This document shows, piece by piece, positions 8,447 through 16,709 of a stretch of 64,000 nt of DNA (positions are counted from its first letter, which is position 1; every line of letters begins with the position of its first letter). Origin of the DNA: Amycolatopsis sp. FBCC-B4732 (lineage in GTDB: Bacteria; Actinomycetota; Actinomycetes; Mycobacteriales; Pseudonocardiaceae); the NCBI RefSeq assembly GCF_023008405.1, contig NZ_CP095376.1, forward strand, positions 4,612,001-4,676,000, in the 5' to 3' direction. Below the pieces are notes generated by a model that was given only the letters and a program-made list of their open reading frames with translations, had not been told where the DNA came from and made no database searches. The position numbers and the translations under genes are program-made.

Positions 8447-9451
8447 ATGAGCAACACCGAGGCCACCCCGGCCGAGCTCGCGTGCGCCGACCGCCCGACG
8501 GCCACCGATCCCGACCGCCCCGCCGTCGAGATCCTCACCCCGCGCGAAGTCCCCCTCGGCGGCCCGCGCGCGATGCGTGTCCGGCGGACCCTCCCCCAGC
8601 GCTCCCGCTCGCTCATCGGAGCCTGGTGCTTCGCCGACCACTACGGCCCCGACGAAGTCGCCGCCCCCGGCGCGATGGACGTCGCCCCGCACCCGCACAC
8701 CGGCCTCCAGACGGTGAGCTGGCTCTTCGACGGCGAGATCGAGCACCGCGACAGCCTCGGCACGCACGCGATGGTCCGCCCCGGCGAGCTCAACCTGATG
8801 ACGGGCGGCAACGGGATCTGCCACTCGGAGGTCTCGACCGCGGCCACGAAAACCCTGCACGGTGTCCAGCTCTGGGTGGCGCTGCCGGAGCGGCACCGGC
8901 ACACGGCCCGCGCGTTCGACCACTACGTGCCGTCGGTGAACCGGATCGAAGGCGCCGAGATCCGCGTGTTCCTCGGTTCGCTGGCCGGGCGCACGTCCCC
9001 GATCCCGACGTTCACCCCGCTGCTCGGCGCGGAGATCGTCCTCGGCCCGGACGCCCACATGTCCCTGGGCGTCGATCCCCGCTTCGAGCACGGCGTCCTC
9101 GTCGACGCCGGCGACGTCGAGGTGGCCGGCACCCGCGTCCGGGCGGCGGAGCTGGGTTACGTGGGCACCGGCGTCCGCACCTTGACGCTCAGCAACCGCG
9201 GGCCGGGCCCGGCCCGGTTCCTCCTGCTCGGCGGCACGCCGTTCGAGGAGGAAATCCTCATGTGGTGGAACTTCGTCGGCCGCACCCACGAGGAGATCGC
9301 GGCCTTCCGCGAAGCCTGGGAGGCGGAGTCCGACCAGTTCGGCAGCGTCACCGGCTACCCGGGCGAGCGGCTGCCCGCCCCGGCGCTGCCCGCGGTCCGC
9401 ATCAAGCCGCGCCGCAACCCGGCGTCAGGCCAGGAAACCACCCACGGCTGA
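8447..9451 (+). CDS. Pirin family protein
   Basis: Bicupin pirin of 334 residues. The N-terminal cupin shows LIGAWCFADHYGPDE, VAPHPHTGLQTVSWLFDGE and HRDSLG with the metal-ligand histidines, then GGNGICHSE. Pirins are iron-containing cupins; some bacterial members have quercetinase activity, others bind regulatory or metabolic partners. The C-terminal part ends with a degenerate cupin and FEEEILMWWNFVGRTHEEI, typical of the family. ATG 8447 is preferred; GTG 8438 adds three residues. There is little ribosome-site sequence, so the mRNA may be leaderless. Its 3' end overlaps the convergent hydrolase by 27 bases. Confidence 0.92.
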   Translation: MSNTEATPAELACADRPTATDPDRPAVEILTPREVPLGGPRAMRVRRTLPQRSRSLIGAWCFADHYGPDEVAAPGAMDVAPHPHTGLQTVSWLFDGEIEHRDSLGTHAMVRPGELNLMTGGNGICHSEVSTAATKTLHGVQLWVALPERHRHTARAFDHYVPSVNRIEGAEIRVFLGSLAGRTSPIPTFTPLLGAEIVLGPDAHMSLGVDPRFEHGVLVDAGDVEVAGTRVRAAELGYVGTGVRTLTLSNRGPGPARFLLLGGTPFEEEILMWWNFVGRTHEEIAAFREAWEAESDQFGSVTGYPGERLPAPALPAVRIKPRRNPASGQETTHG

Positions 9452-10270
9452 GCCGAACGCGGCCGCGTCGTCCAGCCACGGGTAGTGCGCGGCACCGGGC
9501 ACCACCACCGCCCGGCCGTGTGGGAAGAGCGCGGCGAACTCGGCGGCGACGGCGGGGCTGACGATCCAGTCCAGTTCGCCGGCCAGCACCAGCACTTCGG
9601 CGGTGACACCGCCGAGCGCGGCCCGGGTCACCGGGGGCTCGAAGGCGCCGGGTGCGTTGTACGCCCGCGCGGCCGGACCGTTGCGCTGGCCGGGTTCGGT
9701 GGCCTGGTGCCGCCGGGCCGCGTCGTCCCAGCGGCCGTAGTACATCGGCGCGAAGGCGGCCCAGTCGGCACGGGTCGCCGTCCGGGCGGCGATGGCCTCG
9801 TAGGCGGCGGCCGCGGCCTCGAACCACGGCGCGCCGGCCCGCCGCGCCATGATCCGCCGCCGTTCGGACACCGGCAGCTCGAGACCGACGGCCCGCGGGC
9901 TCGGGGTGATCAGCGCGAGCCGGCGCAGGCGTTCCGGGTACCGCTCGGCGTACCGGACGGCCAGGCTCGCGCCGGCCGAGTGCCCGAGCAGGTCAAACCG
10001 GTCGAGGCCGAGGTGCTTGCGCAGCGCCTCGACGTCCTCGACCTGGCGGTCGCACCGGTAGGTGCCCGGGTCCACCGGCTCCGCGGAGTCCCCGGTGCCC
10101 CGCAGGTCCAGCACCGCCATCCGCCGGTGCGCGCCGAGCCCGCCAAGGTCCCCCAGGTAGGCCCCGGCCCGCATCGGGCCGCCGGGCAGGCAGACCACCG
10201 GCGGCTCGGCGCCGGAGCCGGCGAGGTGGACGGCGAGCCCGGTCCCGTCCGGCGCGGAGAAGATCGGCAT
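9425..10270 (-). CDS. Alpha/beta hydrolase (proline iminopeptidase-like)
   Basis: Alpha/beta-hydrolase fold enzyme of 281 residues. The nucleophile elbow is GHSAG within LDRFDLLGHSAGASLAVRYA, preceded by VVCLPGGPMRAGAYLG (oxyanion-hole loop) and VLDLRGTGDS; the acid is likely Asp in LAGELDWIVSP and the base His in VPGAAHYPW. DLRGTGDS and the GGP loop resemble proline iminopeptidases and related epoxide or ester hydrolases; the substrate cannot be fixed. It lies 38 bases downstream of the GntR regulator on the same strand, so the two probably form an operon. Confidence 0.88.
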   Translation of the reverse strand: MPIFSAPDGTGLAVHLAGSGAEPPVVCLPGGPMRAGAYLGDLGGLGAHRRMAVLDLRGTGDSAEPVDPGTYRCDRQVEDVEALRKHLGLDRFDLLGHSAGASLAVRYAERYPERLRRLALITPSPRAVGLELPVSERRRIMARRAGAPWFEAAAAAYEAIAARTATRADWAAFAPMYYGRWDDAARRHQATEPGQRNGPAARAYNAPGAFEPPVTRAALGGVTAEVLVLAGELDWIVSPAVAAEFAALFPHGRAVVVPGAAHYPWLDDAAAFGSAVGGFLA

Positions 10271-10308
10271 GGCCAGACCCTGGCACCCGGCGCCGGCCGG
10301 GACAAGCG

Positions 10309-10971
10309 TCACCGGGTCCGGGCGAGGTAGGCCTCCAGCGTCGCGAGCCGGTGCTCGCGGGCGAACCGCTCGACCTCGTCCGGCGCGGCGCCGCCCTCGA
10401 TCAGCGCGAGCAGGCGATCGTGCTCCTCGACGGACTCCGGCGCCCGCCCCGGCACGGAGGCGAAGGTGCTGTCGCGGACGGCGGCGAGCCGCGTCCAGCA
10501 GCGCTGCACCAGGTCGACCAGGTTCGGGTTCGGGCAGGCGCCGAACAGCACCTCGTGGAACTCGGCGTTCAGCGCGGTGAACGCCAGCGGGTCGAACTCG
10601 GCGAGGCTGCGGCGCATCCGGTCGTTGAGCGCGCGGGCCCGCACCAGCGCGTCCGGCGTGAGCAGCGGCGCGGCCAGTCCGGTGGCGGCGCCCTCGACGA
10701 TCGCGACGGTCTGCATCGCGTACTGGTAGGCGACGGGGTCGATGGCGGTCACCCGGGCGCCGACGTTCCGTTCGAACTCGATCAGCTCCTCGGCCTCCAG
10801 CCGGCGCAGCGCCTCGCGCACGGGCACGGCGCTGACCTCGAGTTCGCGGCCGATCTGGTCCAGCACCAGCCGGTACCCCGGCCCGTAGCTGCCGTCCAGG
10901 ATCCTGGCTTTGATCGTCTCGTAGGCCAGCTGGGACTTCGTGACCGGTCTTCCCGAGGACGCGCTGATCAT
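10309..10971 (-). CDS. GntR-family regulator (FadR/FCD subfamily)
   Basis: Regulator of 220 residues: N-terminal winged helix (LAYETIKARILDGSYGPG, then VSAVPVREALRRLEAEELIE) and a C-terminal all-helical FCD ligand domain with the metal-binding pattern, for example FHEVLF and EEHDRLLALIEGG and the terminal EHRLATLEAYL. FCD regulators sense small carboxylates or sugar acids. It starts only 14 bases from the divergent ThDP enzyme and precedes the hydrolase on its own strand, so it very probably controls both directions. Start ATG 10971. Confidence 0.9.
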   Translation of the reverse strand: MISASSGRPVTKSQLAYETIKARILDGSYGPGYRLVLDQIGRELEVSAVPVREALRRLEAEELIEFERNVGARVTAIDPVAYQYAMQTVAIVEGAATGLAAPLLTPDALVRARALNDRMRRSLAEFDPLAFTALNAEFHEVLFGACPNPNLVDLVQRCWTRLAAVRDSTFASVPGRAPESVEEHDRLLALIEGGAAPDEVERFAREHRLATLEAYLARTR

Positions 10972-10981
10972 GTAGGAAACA
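10971..10981. promoter_or_regulatory. Possible GntR operator in divergent gap
   Basis: TGT-AGGAA-ACA is a short inverted repeat in the AT-rich gap between the GntR and ThDP-enzyme genes (start codons at 10971 and 10986). GntR/FadR operators often have the form TNGT...ACNA. The short gap means a bound regulator would block both starts; assignment is by position. Confidence 0.4.
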
Positions 10982-10985
10982 ATAT

Positions 10986-12620
10986 ATGGTCTCCCCTGCG
11001 TCCCCGGCCCCGACCGCGGCCGACCTGATCGTCGACGGGCTGCGAGCCCACGGCGTGGACACCGTCTTCGGGCTGCCCGGCGTGCAGACCTACGACCTGT
11101 TCGACAGCCTCGCCCGCGCCGGCGGCGAGATCCGGGTGATCGGCGCCCGGCACGAGCAGACCGTGGCCTACATGGCGTTCGGGTACGCGCAGGCGACCGG
11201 CCGGACCGGCGTCTGCACCGTCGTGCCGGGTCCGGGTGTCCTCAACGCGTCGGCCGCGCTGCTCTCGGCGTACGGGGCGAGCGCGCCGGTGCTGTGCCTG
11301 ACGAGCGAGATCCCGCGCGCGTACCTCGGCCGCGGACTGGGGCACCTGCACGAGATGCCCGACCAGCTGGCGACGCTGCGCACGATGACGAAGTGGTCGG
11401 CGCTGGCCGAGCACCCCTCCGCGGTCCCGGACGCGCTGGCGACCGCGTTCCGGGAGGCGGCGGGCGGGCGGCCGCGGCCGGTTTCGCTGGCGGTGCCGTG
11501 GGACGTGCTGGGGATGCGCGCCCCGGCGGAAGCCGCCGGCCCACTGCCGCTTCCCCGCCCGGTCGTCGACCCGGCCGCGGTGGAGCAGGCAGCGGAGCTG
11601 CTGGCCGGCGCGAAGCACCCGATGATCATGGTGGGCGGCGGCGCCCGGCACGCGGCCGCCGAAGTCCGGGCGCTGGCCGAGCGGCTGCAGGCACCGGTGG
11701 TCGCGTTCCGCGGCGGGCGCGGCATCGTGGGCGACGACCACCCGCTCGGCTTCACCTGCGCCGCCGGCTTCGAGCGGTGGGCCGAGACGGACGTCGTGGT
11801 CGGCATCGGGTCGCGGATGGAGCTGTCCTGGTTCCGCTGGCCGGGCAAGCCCGCCGGCCTGAAGACGATCCTGCTCGACATCGACCCGCGGCAGGCGACC
11901 CGGCTCGAAGCGGACGTCCCGGTCATCGCCGACGCGGCCGACGCGACGGCCGCCCTCACCGCGGCCGTCGGTCCACAACGGACGGACCGGACGGCGGAGT
12001 TCACCGCGCTGAAAGCCGCGGTGGCACAGCGCTTCACCGACGTCGGGCCGGAGCTGGAATACCTGCGGGCGATCCGCGACGTGCTGCCCCGCGACGGTTT
12101 CTTCGTCGAGGAGATCTGCCAGGTCGGCTTCGCGTCCTACTTCGGGTTCGAGGTCTACGCGCCGCGCACCTTCATCACGTGCGGCCACCAGGGCACGCTC
12201 GGCTTCGGCTACCCGACGGCACTGGGCGTGCAGGCGGCCTTCCCCGCCCGCCCGGTGGTGTCGGTGGCCGGCGACGGCGGCTTCATGTTCGCGGCGCAGG
12301 AGCTCTCGACCGCCGTCCAATACGGACTCAACGTGGTCGCGGTGGTGTTCGACAACGGCCACTACGGCAACGTCCACCTCGACCAGGAGCGCCTGTTCGA
12401 GGGCCGCGCACTGGGCGGGCAGCTGCGAAACCCGGACTTCGCCCGCCTCGCCGAGACGTTCGGCGCGCTCGGCCTGACCGCCCGCACCCCGGACGACCTG
12501 CGTGGCGCACTGGACAAGGCGTTCGCGTCGGGCCGCCCGGCCCTGGTGCACGTCCCGTGCGAACTGGGCGCCGGCGCCTCGCCGTGGAAGTACCTGATGC
12601 CGAAGTCCGACCGCAGCTAG
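10986..12620 (+). CDS. Thiamine-diphosphate-dependent enzyme (acetolactate synthase-like)
   Basis: ThDP enzyme of 544 residues in the acetohydroxyacid synthase/benzoylformate decarboxylase superfamily. The PYR domain has the catalytic Glu in GARHEQTVAYMAFGYA and TVVPGPGVLNA; the central domain follows; the PP domain has GDGGFMFAAQELSTA...DNGHYGN, the Mg-ThDP motif (GDG-X~25-N). It lacks the neighbouring small subunit and biosynthetic genes expected for ilvB, and it is divergent from a GntR-FCD regulator with a hydrolase, so a catabolic carboligase or decarboxylase role is more likely than valine synthesis (inference). Its TAG stop overlaps the convergent decarboxylase stop by four bases. Confidence 0.88.
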   Translation: MVSPASPAPTAADLIVDGLRAHGVDTVFGLPGVQTYDLFDSLARAGGEIRVIGARHEQTVAYMAFGYAQATGRTGVCTVVPGPGVLNASAALLSAYGASAPVLCLTSEIPRAYLGRGLGHLHEMPDQLATLRTMTKWSALAEHPSAVPDALATAFREAAGGRPRPVSLAVPWDVLGMRAPAEAAGPLPLPRPVVDPAAVEQAAELLAGAKHPMIMVGGGARHAAAEVRALAERLQAPVVAFRGGRGIVGDDHPLGFTCAAGFERWAETDVVVGIGSRMELSWFRWPGKPAGLKTILLDIDPRQATRLEADVPVIADAADATAALTAAVGPQRTDRTAEFTALKAAVAQRFTDVGPELEYLRAIRDVLPRDGFFVEEICQVGFASYFGFEVYAPRTFITCGHQGTLGFGYPTALGVQAAFPARPVVSVAGDGGFMFAAQELSTAVQYGLNVVAVVFDNGHYGNVHLDQERLFEGRALGGQLRNPDFARLAETFGALGLTARTPDDLRGALDKAFASGRPALVHVPCELGAGASPWKYLMPKSDRS

Positions 12621-14002
12621 CCGGCGGCGACGCGCTCCAGCGCGGCGAAGACCCGCTCGACGTCGGCCGGAGTGGTCCGCCAGTTGCTGAACGCGGCACG
12701 CAGCGCCGGGCGGCCGTCGTACACCGTCGGGGTGAGGAAGGTGGTCCCGTCCTCGGCGATGGCGCGGACGAGGGCGTCGACGCGGTCCTGGGTGCCGTCC
12801 CCGGCCGGGGCGAAGCAGACGACGTTGAGCCGCACCGGCGCGAGCAGGTGCCAGTGCGGCGAGCCGTCGACCCGCGCGCCGAGGTCGCGTGCCAGCGCGA
12901 CGCAGCGCTCGACGATCTCGCGGTGCCCGTCGCGGCCGTAGGCCGTCAGCGAGAACCACGCCGGGAGGGCGCGCAGCCGCCGGGAGTTCTCCGGGGTGAG
13001 GTGCAGGAAGTCCGGCGTCTCGCCGATTTCGCCGAGGTAGGCGGCATTGTTGGCGAACACCCGCAGCTGCAGGTCGCGCCGCCGGGTGAACTGGACGGCC
13101 GAGTCGTAGGGCACGTTGAGCCACTTGTGCAGGTCGACGACGACCGAGTCGGCCAGCTCGAGCCCCGCGGTCAGCTCGGCGTGTTCCGGTACCAGCGAGG
13201 CGAACCCGCCGAACGCGGCGTCGACGTGCAGCCAGAAGTCGTGGCGCCGCTTGAGTTCGGCGATCGCACGCAGGTCGTCGAAGTCGACGGTGTTGACGGT
13301 CCCCGCGTTGGCGACGACGATGGCCGGCCCGTCAAGCGTCTCGAGCACTTCGGCGAGCTTCCCGACGTCGACGGCCTCACGTCCCGGGAGCACTGGCACC
13401 TCCCGCAGCGCCGAGCGCCCCATCCCGAGGAACGACAACGCCTTCAGCACACTCGAATGCGGCGCCCCGGACAGCACGGTCACCGGCCCGAGCGCGGCGG
13501 CACCGTCGTCGGAAACCGTCACCCCGGCCCGCTCCCCGAGCCACTCGCGGGCGATGGCCAGCCCGGTCACCGTCGACATGGTGGCCCCGGTGACGAACGC
13601 CCCGGAGAACTCGGGCCCCAGCGCGAAGAGTTCGGCCAGCCAGCCGACGGTCTCGCGCTCGAGGTCCTGGGCCGAGGAGTCCATCCCACTGGCGGGGTTC
13701 TGGTCGTGCGCCGAGGTCAGCCAGTCCCCGGCCAGCGCCGCGGGCGTCGCCCCACCGGTGACGAACCCGAGGTACCGGGGCCCCGCACTGGCGGCGAACC
13801 CGCCTTCCCACCGCCGCGAAAACTCCTCGAGCGCACCCCGCGCCCCCATCCCACCACCCGGCAGCGCCGCCGGCGTGACAACCCCGGGCGGGACGACCAC
13901 CGCCCGCTCCCCCACCCCGGCCAGCGCACCGGCAGCGAGCTTGCTCGCGGCGTCAAGCAGATCGGGCAGCGCATCCAGGTCTTCGGCAAGCCTCGCGTAC
14001 AT
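12617..14002 (-). CDS. PLP-dependent group II decarboxylase (aromatic amino acid type)
   Basis: Pyridoxal-phosphate enzyme of 461 residues in the aromatic-L-amino-acid/glutamate decarboxylase family. The cofactor lysine is in VVVDLHKWLNVPYDSA; the His stacking on PLP and the substrate-binding Asp are in FWLHVDAAFGGFA; GNAGTVNT-like ANAGTVNTVDFDDL and the N-terminal PRYLGFVTGG also fit. It decarboxylates an amino acid to an amine, but some members are aldehyde synthases or aminotransferase-like; the substrate cannot be set from sequence. Length is normal for the family. It is monocistronic with the next upstream gene divergent. Confidence 0.87.
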   Translation of the reverse strand: MYARLAEDLDALPDLLDAASKLAAGALAGVGERAVVVPPGVVTPAALPGGGMGARGALEEFSRRWEGGFAASAGPRYLGFVTGGATPAALAGDWLTSAHDQNPASGMDSSAQDLERETVGWLAELFALGPEFSGAFVTGATMSTVTGLAIAREWLGERAGVTVSDDGAAALGPVTVLSGAPHSSVLKALSFLGMGRSALREVPVLPGREAVDVGKLAEVLETLDGPAIVVANAGTVNTVDFDDLRAIAELKRRHDFWLHVDAAFGGFASLVPEHAELTAGLELADSVVVDLHKWLNVPYDSAVQFTRRRDLQLRVFANNAAYLGEIGETPDFLHLTPENSRRLRALPAWFSLTAYGRDGHREIVERCVALARDLGARVDGSPHWHLLAPVRLNVVCFAPAGDGTQDRVDALVRAIAEDGTTFLTPTVYDGRPALRAAFSNWRTTPADVERVFAALERVAAG

Positions 14003-14147
14003 CCCCCGACGCTAAGCGCCCCCGACCGCGGCTGTCGCGGGCCAATCCCGCGAAACTGGCCCGCCCACGCCCGACGCCGGCCCGCCGCGACACGCCCGGC
14101 ATCGCCGCTTCGAAGGCTGCTTCCGCGACATAGGTCAAACTTGCCTC

Positions 14148-14453
14148 ATGCGAACCACTCACGCCTTGGTGCAGCTCGCCGCTGCGCTGATGGCGGCGCC
14201 CGAAGACCGGCACTGGGGTTACCAGTTGTCGAAGGCTTCCGGCGTCCGGTCCGGTGCCATGTACCCCCGGCTCAGTTCGATGCTGGCGGAAGGCTGGCTC
14301 GAGGACGGCTGGGAAGACCGGCAGGAGGCCGGCGGCCGGCCTCCTCGGCGCTACTACACCCTCACCGAGAAGGGGAAAACCGAGCTGGGCGCCCTGCTGA
14401 GCTCGGCTGACCGGGACCAGCGGTTCCGCGGGATGAACCTGGGGTACGCGTGA
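14148..14453 (+). CDS. PadR-family transcriptional regulator
   Basis: Winged-helix regulator of 101 residues: WGYQLSKASGVRSGAMYPRLSSMLAEGWLEDGWE is the PadR core (landmarks GYQLSKASGV and MYPRLSSML), followed by GRPPRRYYTLTEKG, the wing characteristic of PadR. It lacks the long C-terminal dimerisation helix, as in PadR subfamily 2. The stop overlaps the GTG of the next gene (GTGA), so it is transcribed and probably translated together with the small membrane protein, a common arrangement for PadR regulators of membrane proteins. Confidence 0.9.
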   Translation: MRTTHALVQLAAALMAAPEDRHWGYQLSKASGVRSGAMYPRLSSMLAEGWLEDGWEDRQEAGGRPPRRYYTLTEKGKTELGALLSSADRDQRFRGMNLGYA

Positions 14454-15010
14454 CCGACGACCTGCTCGCGCTCGTCACGGAGTGGGGCGTCGGCACGATG
14501 CTCACCGTCGCGACGCTCTTCGGCTTCTTCCCCAAATTCGTCGTGAACCTCATCGTGCTGGTGTACCCGCGAGACCACCCTCGCCGCCGCGAACTCCCGG
14601 CCGAACTGGACGCGGTTCCCGTTCGGGAGCGGCTGACCTGGGTGTTCGGGCAGTGCGCCACCGTCTTGTTCGACGGGGTGCCGGCTCGCATCGGCGACCT
14701 GCGTTCCCGAAACCACCCGGCCGCCGCCGAGCCCGATCCACCGGAGAGCGCCGGACCGGCCACGGCGAGCTTCCTCGCCCACGCCGCCGAAGTCACCATG
14801 GGAGCCGCCGTCTTCGGCCCCGAATCCGGCAGCTGGCCGGACGCACGGCTGACGACCACCCGGGTGTCCGGCGGCCGCTTCACCGGCGCCTACGTTTTCG
14901 AATCCGCCGACCGCATGCGCCCGCTCCTCGACGAAGCAGCTCGCCGGCGGAACAACCGCGACGCGATGGCCCTCGCGAAACAACTCGAGGCCTTCTACGC
15001 CGCCCGATGA
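14450..15010 (+). CDS. Small membrane protein co-transcribed with PadR regulator
   Basis: Protein of 186 residues, no family recognised. One hydrophobic segment lies near the N-terminus (about 14-40: GTMLTVATLFGFFPKFVVNL then IVLVYPRDHPRRRELP), the rest is soluble and ends with charged helices. PadR-linked proteins of this kind, with YPRxxPRRxEL just after a membrane segment, recur in actinomycetes (recollection); their role is unknown, possibly stress or membrane homeostasis. GTG 14450 overlaps the PadR stop. Its 3' end overlaps the convergent PAP2 gene by 16 bases. Confidence 0.75.
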   Translation: MTDDLLALVTEWGVGTMLTVATLFGFFPKFVVNLIVLVYPRDHPRRRELPAELDAVPVRERLTWVFGQCATVLFDGVPARIGDLRSRNHPAAAEPDPPESAGPATASFLAHAAEVTMGAAVFGPESGSWPDARLTTTRVSGGRFTGAYVFESADRMRPLLDEAARRRNNRDAMALAKQLEAFYAAR

Positions 15011-15909
15011 CCCCGGAGCCGGCGGACGCGGGCCTCGGCCGGGTCGAACGTCACCCTCCTCAACGGGCCCGCCAGCAGCAGCACCACCGCCATCGCCGAC
15101 AGCGCCGCCAGCACCATCGCGGCCACGAACTGCGCCGCGCCGGACGTCGCCGTCCCGAGCACCGCGTAGCCGACCAGCACCAGTGCCAGCGGTGCGAACA
15201 GTCCGGACAGCACCGGCACCAGCGGGACCCGGTCACCGTCGGGGCGGCGGGCGGAGACCACCGCCGCCCCGGCGCAGGTGACCGCGGCGACCAGGAGGCA
15301 GCCGCCGACGGTGTCGCTCAACCGGTGCCAGCCCAGTGCCACGGCCGCGGCCGAGACCCAGGCGACCCCCACGCCGCCGGCCACCAGGGCGGGCAGGCGG
15401 AAGCGGCGGGGCAGGACGATCGCGAGCGCCACCAGCATGGCCATCGCCGCGCTGACGTGCCCGCTCGGGAAGCTGTTGTGGCTCGCGACGCCGAAGCGGT
15501 CGCCGGTGCTCGGGCGGTCCAGGACGTACAGCTTGAGCAGCTGCGCCACCACCAGCGGCGCCGCCAGCAGGACCAGCGCCGTGACGCCCAGCGCGAGCCG
15601 CCGTCGCAGCAGGGAGAGCACCACGATCAGCAGCGCGACGCCGCCGAGCACCACCACCTGGTCCGTCTGCCGGAGCGGGTCGGCCCACTCCACGGCGTGG
15701 CCCGCGGACTGGGCACTGCGGACGACGCCGTTCTCGACGCCGCGCCCGGCCTCGGTGCGGACGAAGAGCAGGTAGGCCGCGACGAAGGCGAGGGTGAACC
15801 CGGCCGCGCTCGCCGCGAGCACGGTCGTGCGGGACGCGGCCCGCGTCACGAGCGCGTGGCCTCCGGCGGGCGGGGTGACGGGACGGACCTCGGAACTGAT
15901 CACTGCCAT
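14995..15909 (-). CDS. PAP2-family membrane phosphatase
   Basis: Integral membrane protein of 304 residues with about eight hydrophobic helices. The type 2 phosphatidic-acid phosphatase signature is present in three parts: KLYVLDRPS, NSFPSGHVSAAMAM (catalytic His) and GWHRLSDTVGG (catalytic His). It likely dephosphorylates a lipid phosphate such as undecaprenyl pyrophosphate or phosphatidate on the outer leaflet. First motif KX6RP reads K-LYVLDRP, one residue different in spacing but with Lys and Arg-Pro kept. It diverges from the two-component operon at 16 kb over a 110-base gap; shared regulation is possible but unproven. Confidence 0.9.
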   Translation of the reverse strand: MAVISSEVRPVTPPAGGHALVTRAASRTTVLAASAAGFTLAFVAAYLLFVRTEAGRGVENGVVRSAQSAGHAVEWADPLRQTDQVVVLGGVALLIVVLSLLRRRLALGVTALVLLAAPLVVAQLLKLYVLDRPSTGDRFGVASHNSFPSGHVSAAMAMLVALAIVLPRRFRLPALVAGGVGVAWVSAAAVALGWHRLSDTVGGCLLVAAVTCAGAAVVSARRPDGDRVPLVPVLSGLFAPLALVLVGYAVLGTATSGAAQFVAAMVLAALSAMAVVLLLAGPLRRVTFDPAEARVRRLRGHRAA

Positions 15910-16019
15910 GTCCCCGAGTCTGCTTCCGGCGTTTCGAGATCCCGTCAGCGTGATGTCATGGTTTTGCTACAAGATCGGCCCGGGTCGCCACGACGTGCGG
16001 TTTTCCGAATAATGGCGCC

Positions 16020-16709
16020 GTGGCCGAGGTACTGGTGGTGGAAGACGACGCGGCGGTGCGGGAAGGACTGCAACTCGCCCTGCGCCGGCAGGGACACGTG
16101 GTGCGCACCGCGGAATCGGGCGAGCTCGGGATCGAGCTGCTCGTGCACCACCGGCCCGACATCGTGGTGCTCGACCTGATGCTGCCGGGCATGGACGGCT
16201 TCGAAACGTGCCGCCGGATGCGGGCCTCCGGGCCGGTCCCGATCATCATGCTCACCGCGCGCAGCGACGACTTCGACATCGTGGCCGGGCTCGAAGCCGG
16301 CGCGGACGACTACGTGGCCAAGCCGGTCGAGCCGCGGGTGCTGGACGCGCGGATCCGGGCGGTGCTGCGGCGGGCGGTCGCCGAGCGGCCGAGCGAGCCG
16401 TCCGAGCCCGAGGAACGCCACGGCGACCTCGTGATCGACCGGTCCTCGCTCGAGGTGACCAAGCGCGGCGCGGCGGTGTCGCTGACCCCGACCGAGCTGA
16501 AGCTGCTGCTGGAGCTTTCGCGCACGCCGGGTCAGGTCTACAGCCGCCGTCAGATCCTCTCCGCGGTGTGGGACCACGACTACCTCGGGGACTCGCGGCT
16601 GGTCGACGCGTGCGTGCAGCGGCTGCGCGCCAAGATCGAGGACGTGCCGGCGAAACCGGAGTACGTACAGACCGTCCGCGGGTTCGGCTACCGGTTCGGC
16701 CGGTCGTGA
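16020..16709 (+). CDS. OmpR-family response regulator
   Basis: Two-domain response regulator of 229 residues. The receiver domain has acidic DD near residue 9-10, the phospho-Asp52 in DIVVLDLMLPGMDG and Lys in DDYVAKPVEP; the C-terminal winged helix has LTPTELKLLLELSRTPGQVYSRRQIL and the end TVRGFGYRFG. Overall it resembles Streptomyces CseB, which responds to envelope stress. Start GTG 16020. Overlaps the sensor kinase gene (GTGA) and shares an operon with it and a lipoprotein, so it probably acts in cell-envelope sensing. No sigE-like gene is adjacent. Confidence 0.93.
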   Translation: MAEVLVVEDDAAVREGLQLALRRQGHVVRTAESGELGIELLVHHRPDIVVLDLMLPGMDGFETCRRMRASGPVPIIMLTARSDDFDIVAGLEAGADDYVAKPVEPRVLDARIRAVLRRAVAERPSEPSEPEERHGDLVIDRSSLEVTKRGAAVSLTPTELKLLLELSRTPGQVYSRRQILSAVWDHDYLGDSRLVDACVQRLRAKIEDVPAKPEYVQTVRGFGYRFGRS

